Shown here: piece by piece, positions 54,824 through 63,612 of the stretch
How positions within the stretch are numbered: the first letter of the stretch is position 1
How the letters are laid out: every line of letters begins with the position of its first letter
From: Rhodanobacter panaciterrae
GTDB lineage: Bacteria > Pseudomonadota > Gammaproteobacteria > Xanthomonadales > Rhodanobacteraceae
Assembly (NCBI RefSeq): GCF_014651895.1
Contig: NZ_BMXT01000002.1
Location: forward strand, 372,001-436,000
Direction: 5' to 3'
Length of the DNA stretch: 64,000 nucleotides
Made by a program: the position numbers and the translations under genes
Notes under the pieces: model-generated
What the model was told of the DNA's origin: nothing
Database searches by the model: none
Seen by the model: the letters and a program-made list of their open reading frames with translations, nothing else

Positions 54824-56695
54824 TCAGCGCGGGCTGCACAGGCAATCGGCGTAGACGTTGGGCGTACCGGCCTTGGCGCTGCGCAGCAGCTGCAGTTCCG
54901 GTGCCAGCGCCGGCAACTGGGCAAACCAGTTCGGCAGACGCACGCCCCAGGACTGCAGCACCTGCACGCTGGCGCTCTGGTTGAGGCCGATCAGGAAGCG
55001 CTCGAAACCGCTCTGCGGTGTTTCCTCATAACGCACCGGATAGTCCTTGCCCAGCTTGGCCAGACTGGCTGCGTCGGCGACGGCAGCATCCAGGCCGCCA
55101 AGCTGATCGACCAGGCCGCGTTCGAGCGCCTGCTGGCCGGTCCACACGCGACCCTGCGCAATCGCGTCGATCGCCTCGTAGCTCTTGCCGCGTGCCTTCG
55201 CCACGTTGCCGACGAAGTCGTGATAACCCTTGTCGATGATCGCCTGGATCACCGCGCCGACCTTCGGATCGAGCGGACGGGTGATGTCGAACGCACCGGC
55301 CATCGGGCCGGTGCCGACGCCGTCGCTCTGGATGCCGAGCTTGGCCAGCGTGTTCGGCACCGTGTAGTACATGCCGAAGATGCCGATCGAACCGGTGATG
55401 GTGTTCGGCTCGGCGAAGATCCGGTTCGCGTTCATCGAGATCCAGTAGCCGCCGCTGGCCGCCACATCGCCCATCGACACCACCACCGGAATGCCGGCGG
55501 TACGGGTCAGTTCGATCTCGCGACGGATCTGCTCGGCCGCATACACCTCGCCACCGGGCGAATTGACCCGCAGCACCAGTGCCTTGGTCTTGCGATCCTC
55601 GCGCGCCTCGCGGATCAACGCCGCGGTGGATTCGCCGCCGATCGAACCGGGCGCCTGCTTGCCGCCCGCAATCTCGCCCTCGGCCACCACGATCGCCACG
55701 CCGGGCGCGAACACGTCGCTATCGCGCGACACGCTCGCCGCATACCGAGCCAGGTCGACCTGACGGAAGCTGTGACCCTTGCGGTCGGCCGGCACACCTT
55801 CCTTGCGCATCATCGCGATGAGCTCGGCGCGGGTGGCGAGGCCGTCGACCAGGTGCTGGTTCAAGGCCAGCTGGGCCAGATTGCCTTGGGTGCTGGCAAT
55901 GTGTTGCGGCAGGTTGTCAATGTCATCGCGCAGCACCGCCGGGTCGAGTTTTCGCAACGTCGCCACTTCGGTGATATAGCCGTCCCACAGTCCGCCCATC
56001 CAGTAACCGTCGGCCTGCTTGGCTTCGGCCGAGGCGTGATCGAGGATGTACGGTTCGGCCGCGCTCTTGAATTCGCCGACGCGGAACAGGTGCACGTCGA
56101 CGCCGAGCTTGTCGAGCAGATCCTTGTAGAACAGCCGGTAGTTGGCCAGCCCGGTGAGCATCACGCCGCCCTGCGGATCGACCAGCAGGCGATCGGCATG
56201 TGCAGCGAGGTAGTACTGACCCTGATCCAGATTCACCGCCCACACGATCACCGGCTTGCCCGCCGCGCGGAACCGGTCCAGCGCCGCACCGACCTCGTGC
56301 AACGCGGCAAAACCACCCTGCAGTTCATCCGGCAGCAGCAGGATCCGGGTGATGCGCTGGTCCTTGGCCGCCGCGTCGATCGCACCGACCAGATCGCGCA
56401 GTTGCACCTGCCCGGACTCGGTACCGGACAAGCGATTCAGGACGCGCTGCGCCGGCGCCGTGCTGTACTGCTCGACCAGCTGGCCTTGCGGCCTGATCAC
56501 CAGCACGCTGTCGTTCTGCAAGGTGCTAGCCATCCGGCTGCCGGCCACCCCGGCGGTCAGCAGCAACAGCAACACGAACAGCAGACCGAAGAACACCAGG
56601 TTGATGATCACCAGCCTGACCATGTTGATGCCGCGCCCGAGCGAGCAGAGGAAGGCCCAGAAACCGTTGCGGCGGGGCGGGAGCGGTGGCGTCAT
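54824..56695 (-). CDS. sppA: Signal peptide peptidase SppA (67 kDa type)
   Basis: A 623-residue inner-membrane serine peptidase that degrades cleaved signal peptides. An N-terminal helix (MVRLVIINLVFFGLLFVLLLLLTAG) anchors it. Lys210 (VGEFKSAAEP) and Ser414 (GDVAASGGYW) are the Ser–Lys dyad, at nearly the same places as in E. coli SppA (Lys209, Ser409). The two tandem half-domains have the usual lengths. It is preceded by the MATE gene on the same strand. Confidence 0.95.
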   Translation of the reverse strand: MTPPLPPRRNGFWAFLCSLGRGINMVRLVIINLVFFGLLFVLLLLLTAGVAGSRMASTLQNDSVLVIRPQGQLVEQYSTAPAQRVLNRLSGTESGQVQLRDLVGAIDAAAKDQRITRILLLPDELQGGFAALHEVGAALDRFRAAGKPVIVWAVNLDQGQYYLAAHADRLLVDPQGGVMLTGLANYRLFYKDLLDKLGVDVHLFRVGEFKSAAEPYILDHASAEAKQADGYWMGGLWDGYITEVATLRKLDPAVLRDDIDNLPQHIASTQGNLAQLALNQHLVDGLATRAELIAMMRKEGVPADRKGHSFRQVDLARYAASVSRDSDVFAPGVAIVVAEGEIAGGKQAPGSIGGESTAALIREAREDRKTKALVLRVNSPGGEVYAAEQIRREIELTRTAGIPVVVSMGDVAASGGYWISMNANRIFAEPNTITGSIGIFGMYYTVPNTLAKLGIQSDGVGTGPMAGAFDITRPLDPKVGAVIQAIIDKGYHDFVGNVAKARGKSYEAIDAIAQGRVWTGQQALERGLVDQLGGLDAAVADAASLAKLGKDYPVRYEETPQSGFERFLIGLNQSASVQVLQSWGVRLPNWFAQLPALAPELQLLRSAKAGTPNVYADCLCSPR

Positions 56696-56733
56696 GCGTG
56701 CGTATCCAGAGTCATGGGTTCAAGCCTAGCCGG

Positions 56734-58119
56734 TCAGGCCGGCGCGGTCATCGGTGCATGGTGGCGCCAGCGCTGCTTCCACGCACTGCGCCAGAAACGG
56801 GTGAACAGCATCACGGCCGCCACCGACAGTCCGGCGATCAGGCCGATCCACATGCCGCGCGCGCCCATGCCGTGGTGGAACGCCAGCCACCAGCCCACCG
56901 GCATGCCGATGACCCAGTAAGCGAACAGGGTGATCGCCATCGGCACGCGGGTGTCCTTGAGGCCACGCAGCGCGCCGTTGGCGGCGACCTGGATGCCGTC
57001 GGAAAACTGGAACAGGCCGGCCAGCATGATCAGCTGCGCCGCCAAAGCGATCACCTTGGGATCGCGTGTGTACAGCGTGGCAATGAAGTGCGGCAGGCCC
57101 AGCATCAAGACGGCCGAGAACACTTGCGTCACCAGGGTCAGGCCGATGCCGCAGAAGCCGGCGTAACGCACGCCGCGATCGTCGCCACGTCCCACCGCAT
57201 TGCCGACCCGCACGGTGATCGCCATCGCCAGACCGAGCGGGATCATGAAAAAGAACGAGGCGATATTGATCGCGATCTGATGGCTGGCAATCACGGACTC
57301 GCCCAGCGTGGCGATGATCAAAGCGGTGGCCACGAACAACCCGGCCTCGGCCAGCAAGGTCACCGCCATCGGCAGGCCGATATGCACCAGCCGGCCAATG
57401 CGGCGCAAGTTGGGCCACTCGAAATGATCGAACAGGCCCAGCCCGCGATAGTTGCGCCGGCAGACCACATAGACGCCGAACGCCAGCAGTTCCAGCCACA
57501 GTGCAATCGCGGTGGCCACGCCGCAGCCATGCGCGCCCTGCGGTGGAATGCCCAGCTTGCCGAACATCAATACATAGCCCAGCGGCACCAGCAGAACCAG
57601 CCCGCCCAAGCTGAAGTACATCGACGGCCGCGTCAGCGACAGGCCTTCGGAAAGACCTCGCAGCGCGAAATAGCAGGTCAACGCCGGCGCGCCCCAGCTG
57701 ATCGCCAGCAGGAAGCGCTGCACGTCCGCACGCAGGCTCGGAGTCACCCCGATGAAGTCGATCAGCGGTGCGGCGTGGCGTACCGCAAACCACAACACCA
57801 GGCCCATGCCCAGCGCCAGCCACAACGCCTGCCGAAATACCGCGCCGACTTCAGAGCGGCGCCCGGCGCCGTCGAGCTGCGCCACCGAGGGTGGCACCGC
57901 CATCATCATGCCGATGCCGCAGACGATCACCAGCGACCAGATATTGGCACCCACTGCCACCGCACCGAGCACATGTTCGTTGACATGCCCGGCAAGCACC
58001 GTGTCGATCACATTGCTGCCGATCGCCGCCAGCTGCGCGCAGATCAGCGGCAACGCAAGGCGCACGGTGGCGCGCATCTCGTGCAGCAGACGGGCGCGCT
58101 CGGGGCGGAAAGACTTCAT
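56734..58119 (-). CDS. MATE family efflux transporter (NorM-like)
   Basis: A 461-residue membrane protein with twelve helices and the MATE layout of two similar halves (ATVRLALPLICAQLAAIGSNVIDTVLAGH at the start and EWPNLRRIGRLVHIGLPMAVTLLAEAGLF for the second half). It exports drugs or metabolites using a sodium or proton gradient. Start ATG 58119 (MKSFRPERARLL) is preferred by length. An in-frame ATG at 58161 with GGAG eight bases ahead is possible. The gap to sppA is only 38 bases. Confidence 0.93.
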   Translation of the reverse strand: MKSFRPERARLLHEMRATVRLALPLICAQLAAIGSNVIDTVLAGHVNEHVLGAVAVGANIWSLVIVCGIGMMMAVPPSVAQLDGAGRRSEVGAVFRQALWLALGMGLVLWFAVRHAAPLIDFIGVTPSLRADVQRFLLAISWGAPALTCYFALRGLSEGLSLTRPSMYFSLGGLVLLVPLGYVLMFGKLGIPPQGAHGCGVATAIALWLELLAFGVYVVCRRNYRGLGLFDHFEWPNLRRIGRLVHIGLPMAVTLLAEAGLFVATALIIATLGESVIASHQIAINIASFFFMIPLGLAMAITVRVGNAVGRGDDRGVRYAGFCGIGLTLVTQVFSAVLMLGLPHFIATLYTRDPKVIALAAQLIMLAGLFQFSDGIQVAANGALRGLKDTRVPMAITLFAYWVIGMPVGWWLAFHHGMGARGMWIGLIAGLSVAAVMLFTRFWRSAWKQRWRHHAPMTAPA

Positions 58120-58225
58120 CGACACAGCAGACTCCAGGGCCGAACATTCTACCTGAGCCATTCGTCACGCTCCGCTGCATGTAGCTCTGTGCGAAGATCC
58201 CCCGCTGCACCGGACGGGAACCGCG

Positions 58226-59443
58226 ATGAAGCAGCTGACCAGCTACGAAGGATTGCACTGCGCCAACTGTGGCGCGTCGATGCAAGGCGAGTTCTGCCAC
58301 GAGTGCGGTCAGTCGATCCACAGCGTGCTGAAACCGATGCATCACATGGTCGAGGAAACCGTCGAGACGGTGCTGCACATCGACGGCCGCATCGTGCACA
58401 CGCTGCCGCCACTGTTCCTGAAGCCGGGCTTCCTCACACTTGAATACTTCGCCGGCCGACGAGTGCGCTACATCGCACCGTTCCGGCTGATGTTCGTGCT
58501 GTGCCTGCTGTCGTTCTTCGTGATCCATCTGGCAGTCGATCGTCTTGCCGCCATGATCCCTGCGAATGGTCGCCCGCTGGTGGAGATGAACACCAAATCG
58601 ATCGATGCTGCGACCAGTCCGGCGCAAGTGCGCGAGGCGCTGCAGGAGGAACTGGACGGCCTGCAGGGTGCCACGCAGACCGGCGTACTGCCGCAGAACG
58701 TGCTGGACCAGATTCAAGTTGATACGCAGAAGCTGCGCCAGAAAGCCAGTCAGCGCCTGGTCGAGCTCGGCGCGGCTCCGATATCGGCCGCATCCATTGC
58801 CGCACCGCTCTCCGCCGCGCCGGTGCAGCCTCACGACCGGGTGAAAATCGGCGATGCCACGCCGAACAAACCCAGCATCCCGGTCGTCGATGAGACGTCG
58901 AAACCTGTGCAGATCAGCTGGCTGCCGGACGTGGTCAATGGCCGCCTGAACACATTCAGGGAGCATATTTTCAACAACTGGCACACCTACAAGCATGGCG
59001 ATCCCGCGGCCAGCGCCGATGCGAAACAGCGCATGATCAGTGGCGTCTTCAGCGTGCTGCCGGCGACCATGTTCGTGCTGATGCCGTTGTTCGCCCTGAT
59101 GCTGAAACTGTTCTATGTGTTCCGCCGACGGCTGTACATGGAACACCTGATCGTGGCCCTGCACAGTCACGCCTTCCTGTTCCTCTGGTTGCTGCTGTGC
59201 ACGCTGCTGGCCATGCTGGCCAACTGGCTGGAGCCGCACGCGCTGTGGACCACCTATCCGCTGAACTGGCTGGAACGGATCCTGCTGTTGTGGGCACCGA
59301 TCTACCTGCTGCTGATGCAGAAGCGGGTTTATCGCCAGGGTTGGCCGATGACCCTGCTGAAATTCTGGTTTGTCGGCTGGTGCTATTTCTGGCTGCTGAC
59401 GCTGGCGCTGGTGATTGCAGCGGCACTGGGCATGGCCCACTGA
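58226..59443 (+). CDS. DUF3667 family membrane protein with N-terminal zinc ribbon
   Basis: A 405-residue protein. Residues 12-30 form a Cys4 zinc ribbon (CANCGA…CHECGQ). A conserved segment follows (VEETVETVLHIDGRIVHTLPPLFLKPGFLTLEYFAGRRVRY), then a hydrophobic helix. A long Ala/Gln-rich insertion (about 110-270) precedes four C-terminal hydrophobic helices (VLPATMFVLMPLFALML, LFLWLLLCTLLAML and others). Function unknown. It is divergent from the MATE gene. Confidence 0.8.
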   Translation: MKQLTSYEGLHCANCGASMQGEFCHECGQSIHSVLKPMHHMVEETVETVLHIDGRIVHTLPPLFLKPGFLTLEYFAGRRVRYIAPFRLMFVLCLLSFFVIHLAVDRLAAMIPANGRPLVEMNTKSIDAATSPAQVREALQEELDGLQGATQTGVLPQNVLDQIQVDTQKLRQKASQRLVELGAAPISAASIAAPLSAAPVQPHDRVKIGDATPNKPSIPVVDETSKPVQISWLPDVVNGRLNTFREHIFNNWHTYKHGDPAASADAKQRMISGVFSVLPATMFVLMPLFALMLKLFYVFRRRLYMEHLIVALHSHAFLFLWLLLCTLLAMLANWLEPHALWTTYPLNWLERILLLWAPIYLLLMQKRVYRQGWPMTLLKFWFVGWCYFWLLTLALVIAAALGMAH

Positions 59444-59834
59444 GAGCGCTTTCCGGCAGGAGTCACGGCGGGTTTTGCACAGCGTCATGAACCTGTCAAG
59501 GCAAGCACAGGCAGTTTGTCAATTGCGTGAACACTGGCCTGACGTCATTTGCATATCATTGAATTACAATGCATTTTTTGCATGATGAAAACTTCGTCAG
59601 CGTGTCCCGAAAGGCGCCACGACGCGCTTTGAAGCCCTCCTTCCCCGCTGCATCCACAGACTTATCCACAGCTCCTGTGGATAAGCACAAAACCTCCCGA
59701 GGGATAGCCACTTACCCTCGACTCCTCGATAGTCGGACAGCAAGTTCGTGCAACTCCTACAGGCCGCTTTCCAAGGCCATCAACGGCTGGGTACAGGGGC
59801 ACTGCAGCTACACTGAGCTGCCCTGAGGTACGCC
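59444..59834. other. AT-rich intergenic region before priA
   Basis: About 390 bases. It contains the TTATCCACA pair (59661-59685), a nearly matching third site (GCATCCACA, 59650-59658), an AT-rich tract (TTGCATATCATTGAATTACAATG, about 59548-59570) and no supported gene. It must include the priA promoter; a ribosome-binding site TGAGG precedes ATG 59835. Any open frame here is short and without a recognisable sequence. Confidence 0.55.
59661..59685. promoter_or_regulatory. Pair of perfect DnaA boxes facing each other
   Basis: TTATCCACA (59662-59670) on the plus strand and TGTGGATAA (59676-59684), the same nonamer on the minus strand, inside an 11-bp perfect inverted repeat (CTTATCCACAG / CTGTGGATAAG, three-base loop). 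Both match the E. coli DnaA consensus exactly. They may let DnaA act on priA expression or mark a DnaA-titration site. Confidence 0.7.
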
Positions 59835-62009
59835 ATGCCCGCCGTCCTTCGCGTCGCCCTGCCGGTGCCCCTGCCGACCCTGTTCGACTACCTGCCGCCT
59901 GCGGCGGGTGAGGCCTGCGTTGGCAGCCGGGTGCTGGTGCCATTCGGCCGCAGCAAGCTGGTTGGCGTGGTGGTGGCGATTGAGGCCGAGACGACGGTCG
60001 GCAACGGCCGGTTGAAGCAAGTACTGCGGCTGCTCGACGACGACGCTCTGCTCGACCCCGAGCTGATGCAGACACTGGCCTGGGCCGCCGACTACTGGCT
60101 CGGTGCGCCGGGCGAGGCGTACGCGAATGCGTTGCCACTGGCGCTGCGCGAAGCGAAACCATTGCCGGCGCTCGGCGACGAATATTGGTCGCTCAGCGTC
60201 GCCGGCCGCAGCGCCCACGACGCCGGCAGCCGGCGCGGCGGCAGCAAGACATTGCTGGCGCTGCTGGCCGACGGCGCGCTGAGCGCGCAGGAATTGAATG
60301 AGCGCCTGCCCGGCTGGCGCGACGCGGCACGTCGACTGGCCAGTGCCGAGCTACTCGAACGCAGTGAGCGGCCGCCACTCGACCGGCCGCTGCCCGCATC
60401 CTTCGCTCCGCTACTGAGCAACGAACAGCAGCAGGCGGTCGCCGCGGTCGGCGCCAGTCTCGGCCAGTACCAGCCGTTCCTGCTCGACGGCGTCACCGGC
60501 AGCGGCAAGACCGAGGTGTACCTGGCGCTGATCGAACAGGTGCTGGCGCAGGGCAAGCAAGCGCTGTTGCTGGTGCCGGAAATCGGGCTGGCGCCGCAGA
60601 CCGTGCGGCGTCTGCGCGAACGGCTCGGGGTGATCGTCGAGGTGCTGCACTCCAATCTGTCCGAAGGCGATCGCGCACGTGCGTGGCTGCGCGCCCGCAA
60701 CGGCAATGCACGGGTGATCCTGGGCACCCGCTCGGCGGTGTTCACGCCGCTGCCACAGGCCGGCCTGATCATCGTCGACGAGGAGCACGACAGCGCCTAC
60801 AAACAGCAGGAAGGTTTCCGCTATCACGCGCGTGACCTGGCGCTGGTGCGTGCGCGTGCACTGGGCGTGCCGGTGTTGCTGGGCTCGGGTACGCCGTCGC
60901 TGGAATCGCTGGCGAATGCCGAGGCCGGCCGCTATCGCACGTTGCATCTGCGCGCGCGCCCCGGTGCGGTCCGGCCGCCGCAGGTGCAGATCATCGATAT
61001 GCGCGCGCAGCGGCTGGAACACGGTCTGTCGCCAGCGCTGCTGGCCGCGGTGGCGGATACGGTGGCGCGCGGCGAACAGGCGCTGGTGTTCCGCAATCGC
61101 CGCGGTTATGCGCCGGTGCTGCTGTGCCACAGCTGCGGCTGGCATGCCGAGTGCCCGCGCTGCGACCGACCCTTGACCCTGCATGCCGGCCGGCGCCAGT
61201 TGATCTGCCATCACTGCGACTACCGCCAGCGGATGCCGGCCGTCTGCCCGACGTGTGGCGCCGGCGAGCTGAAGCCGCAGGGCCAGGGCACCGAGCGGCT
61301 GGAGGAAGCGCTGATCGCGCAGTTCCCGCAGGTGCCGGTGCTGCGCGTCGATCGCGAAACCACCCGTCGCCGCGATGCATTCGAGCAGTTGCTGTCCACG
61401 CTGCAGGACGATCAACCGGCGATCCTGGTCGGCACCCAGATGCTGGCCAAGGGCCACGACCTGCCCAACCTCACCCTGGTCGCGATCGTCGGCGTGGACG
61501 AGGGATTGCACAGCGTGGATTTCCGCGCCGGCGAACGGCTGGCCCAGCTGGTGGTGCAGGTGGCGGGCCGCGCCGGCCGCGCGCGCAAGCCCGGTCGCGT
61601 GCTGCTGCAGACCCATCAGCCGGAACATCCGTTGCTGCGCAGCCTGCTCGCGCAGGGTTACGCCGCGGCGGCACGCGAGCTGCTGGCCGAGCGTCGGCTG
61701 ATCCAGCTGCCGCCGTACAGCCATCAGGTACTGCTGCGCGCCGATGCGCCGCAACGCGAACAGGTCGATGCCTTTCTCGCCGCCGCGCATGCGGCACTGC
61801 CGATCAACGCACCGTTGCAGATCGCCGGCCCGATGCCGGCACCGATGCCGCTGCGCGCGGGTCGTCATCGCGGTCAGTTGCTGCTGGAGGCCGCCAGCCG
61901 CAGCACGCTGCATGGCATGTTGCGCTCATGGCAGCTGGCCTTGATCGCACTGCCGTCGGCACGCCGGGTGCGCTGGTCGCTGGATGTCGATCCGATCGAC
62001 CTGTACTAA
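59835..62009 (+). CDS. priA: Primosomal protein N' (replication restart helicase)
   Basis: A 724-residue SF2 helicase (E. coli PriA 732) that reloads the replisome at stalled forks. The DNA-binding N-terminal domain (LPVPLPTLFDYLPPA) precedes Walker A DGVTGSGKTEVYL (about 216), DEEHDSAYKQQ, the eight-Cys zinc-binding region (CHSCGWHAECPRC … CHHCDYRQRMPAVCPTCG), and the C-terminal helicase motif (GTQMLAKGHDLPNLTLV). TGAGG lies seven bases before ATG 59835. Confidence 0.97.
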   Translation: MPAVLRVALPVPLPTLFDYLPPAAGEACVGSRVLVPFGRSKLVGVVVAIEAETTVGNGRLKQVLRLLDDDALLDPELMQTLAWAADYWLGAPGEAYANALPLALREAKPLPALGDEYWSLSVAGRSAHDAGSRRGGSKTLLALLADGALSAQELNERLPGWRDAARRLASAELLERSERPPLDRPLPASFAPLLSNEQQQAVAAVGASLGQYQPFLLDGVTGSGKTEVYLALIEQVLAQGKQALLLVPEIGLAPQTVRRLRERLGVIVEVLHSNLSEGDRARAWLRARNGNARVILGTRSAVFTPLPQAGLIIVDEEHDSAYKQQEGFRYHARDLALVRARALGVPVLLGSGTPSLESLANAEAGRYRTLHLRARPGAVRPPQVQIIDMRAQRLEHGLSPALLAAVADTVARGEQALVFRNRRGYAPVLLCHSCGWHAECPRCDRPLTLHAGRRQLICHHCDYRQRMPAVCPTCGAGELKPQGQGTERLEEALIAQFPQVPVLRVDRETTRRRDAFEQLLSTLQDDQPAILVGTQMLAKGHDLPNLTLVAIVGVDEGLHSVDFRAGERLAQLVVQVAGRAGRARKPGRVLLQTHQPEHPLLRSLLAQGYAAAARELLAERRLIQLPPYSHQVLLRADAPQREQVDAFLAAAHAALPINAPLQIAGPMPAPMPLRAGRHRGQLLLEAASRSTLHGMLRSWQLALIALPSARRVRWSLDVDPIDLY

Positions 62010-62045
62010 TGCGGCTGTATTGAAGCCAGCTATATCGAAAGATGA

Positions 62046-62828
62046 TCAGCCTGGGTCAGGCCGCAATGACCCCGGTTTCACCAGCCAACGCACCGCCAGT
62101 ACACCCAGCTCGTACAGCAGGCACATCGGAATGCCGAGCATCAGCATCGAGGTGATATCCGGTGGCGTGATCACCGCGGCGATCGCGAACGCACCGACGA
62201 TCGCGTAACGCCGGCCGCTGCGCAGCTTGTCCAGGTCGACCACGCCGACCGCGGCCAGCACCACCACCGCCACCGGCACTTCGAAGCACAGCCCGAACGC
62301 GAAGAACATCAGCATCACGAAATCGAGGTAGTGGGTGATGTCGGTCATCATCTCCACGCCCTGTGGCGTCACCGCGGTGAGGAAGCGGAACGCGGCCGGC
62401 AGCACCAGGAAGTACGCGAACGCGCAGCCCAGATAGAACAGCCCCATCGCCGCGATCAGCAGCGGCCGCGCCAGTCGCTTCTCGTGCTTGTACAGGCCCG
62501 GGCTGACGAACGCCCACAGCTGGTACAGGATCACCGGCATGCTGATGAAAAGAGCCGTATAGAAGGCCAACTTCAGCGGCGTGATGAACGGGCTGGTGAC
62601 TTCGGTGGCGATCAGGTGCGCACCCTGCGGCAACCGTGCGACCAGCGGCGCGGCCAGCTCGGCATACAGCCGGTTCGCAAACGGCACCAGCGCCAGCAGT
62701 ACCAGCACCACCGCCGCCATCGACTTGAGCAGGCGCGTGCGCAGCTCCAGCAGATGCGAGAACAAGCCCTGCTGCAAGCTGTCGGCGATGTCTTCGGATT
62801 CCGGCACGTCGGACTCAGGCGTCGTCAT
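62046..62828 (-). CDS. tatC: Twin-arginine translocase subunit TatC
   Basis: A 260-residue six-helix inner-membrane protein that binds twin-arginine signal peptides. The typical start LFSHLLELRTRLLKS, the EVTSPFITPLKLAFYT periplasmic loop, PGLYKHEKRLARPLL and the C-terminal TPPDITSMLMLGIPMCLLYE region are all present. ATG 62828 lies 14 bases inside the 3' end of tatB, so translation is coupled. Confidence 0.97.
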   Translation of the reverse strand: MTTPESDVPESEDIADSLQQGLFSHLLELRTRLLKSMAAVVLVLLALVPFANRLYAELAAPLVARLPQGAHLIATEVTSPFITPLKLAFYTALFISMPVILYQLWAFVSPGLYKHEKRLARPLLIAAMGLFYLGCAFAYFLVLPAAFRFLTAVTPQGVEMMTDITHYLDFVMLMFFAFGLCFEVPVAVVVLAAVGVVDLDKLRSGRRYAIVGAFAIAAVITPPDITSMLMLGIPMCLLYELGVLAVRWLVKPGSLRPDPG

Positions 62829-63264
62829 GCGCAGGATTCCTTGCCGGTTTCGACAACGACAACGGTTCGCCCAAGGGCAACTCGGACTGCCGGCTGTCCA
62901 TTGGCTCGGCGGCCATCGGCGATTCATCAGTCGCTGGGGTTTCCGCAGCGGCGACGGGTTCCGGCCTCACCAGTGCGGCAATCTCGGCAGCAGTCTTGCT
63001 CAGCGGCTCGTGCACCTGCAGCACACCGTCTTTCAATTCATTCTGCGCTGCTTCCGCACGGGCGGCCGCCTCACGGGCCGTGCGCTTGATCTGTTCGATC
63101 TCCAGCTCGCGTTCGACTTCGGCGCGCACGTTGTCCCAGCCACTGCGCACGCGTCGCAGCAGGGCGCCGGCAGTACGCGCGGCGCCAGGCAGCTTCTCGG
63201 GACCGAGCACGATCAACGCGATCAGGGCGAGCAACACCATTTTGCCGAGACTGATCTCGATCAT
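62815..63264 (-). CDS. tatB: Twin-arginine translocase subunit TatB
   Basis: A 149-residue protein: short N-terminal helix with the Glu and LGPEKLP hinge (MIEISLGKMVLLALIALIVLGPEKLPG), an amphipathic helix (AARTAGALLRRVRSGWDNVRAEVERELE) and an acidic, disordered tail. It forms the substrate-receptor complex with TatC. Starts 24 bases after tatA ends. Confidence 0.95.
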   Translation of the reverse strand: MIEISLGKMVLLALIALIVLGPEKLPGAARTAGALLRRVRSGWDNVRAEVERELEIEQIKRTAREAAARAEAAQNELKDGVLQVHEPLSKTAAEIAALVRPEPVAAAETPATDESPMAAEPMDSRQSELPLGEPLSLSKPARNPAHDDA

Positions 63265-63288
63265 CGCCGCGCTCCGCCCACCGCGCGC

Positions 63289-63546
63289 TTACTTGGTTTC
63301 GCTGGAGTCGCGCTGACTCTGCGTGCTGCTGTCGGCGACCGGCGGGTCGGCGCGCAGCTGCTCGGCGGCCTTGCGGGCGGCTTCCGCTTCCTTCTGCTTC
63401 GCCTCGTCCTCACCGCTGAGGCCTTTCTTGAAGTCGCGAATCGCCGCGCCGAGATCCGGCCCGAGATTGCGGATCTTCTTGGTGCCGAATACCACCAGCA
63501 CGATCACCAGAAGGATCAGCCAATGCCAGATACTGTCAAAACCCAT
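63289..63546 (-). CDS. tatA: Twin-arginine translocase subunit TatA
   Basis: An 85-residue protein: [21 protein letters not shown] helix, then the [28 protein letters not shown] hinge and amphipathic helix, and a charged tail. It forms the translocation pore. ATG 63546 is the family-like start; the longer frame upstream is not supported. First gene of the tatABC operon. Confidence 0.95.
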   Translation of the reverse strand: MGFDSIWHWLILLVIVLVVFGTKKIRNLGPDLGAAIRDFKKGLSGEDEAKQKEAEAARKAAEQLRADPPVADSSTQSQRDSSETK

Positions 63547-63612
63547 AGTCAACCTCGAGGCGGATTCCAGCCAAGTCGTCTTGGCGCCCATCGCGCCGAC
63601 ACTTCGCAATAA

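Noticed and set aside
59644-59690. Replication origin oriC
   Set aside because: Only two perfect DnaA boxes and no dnaA, rpmH, gidA or dnaN in the window; listed only as a DnaA-box site.
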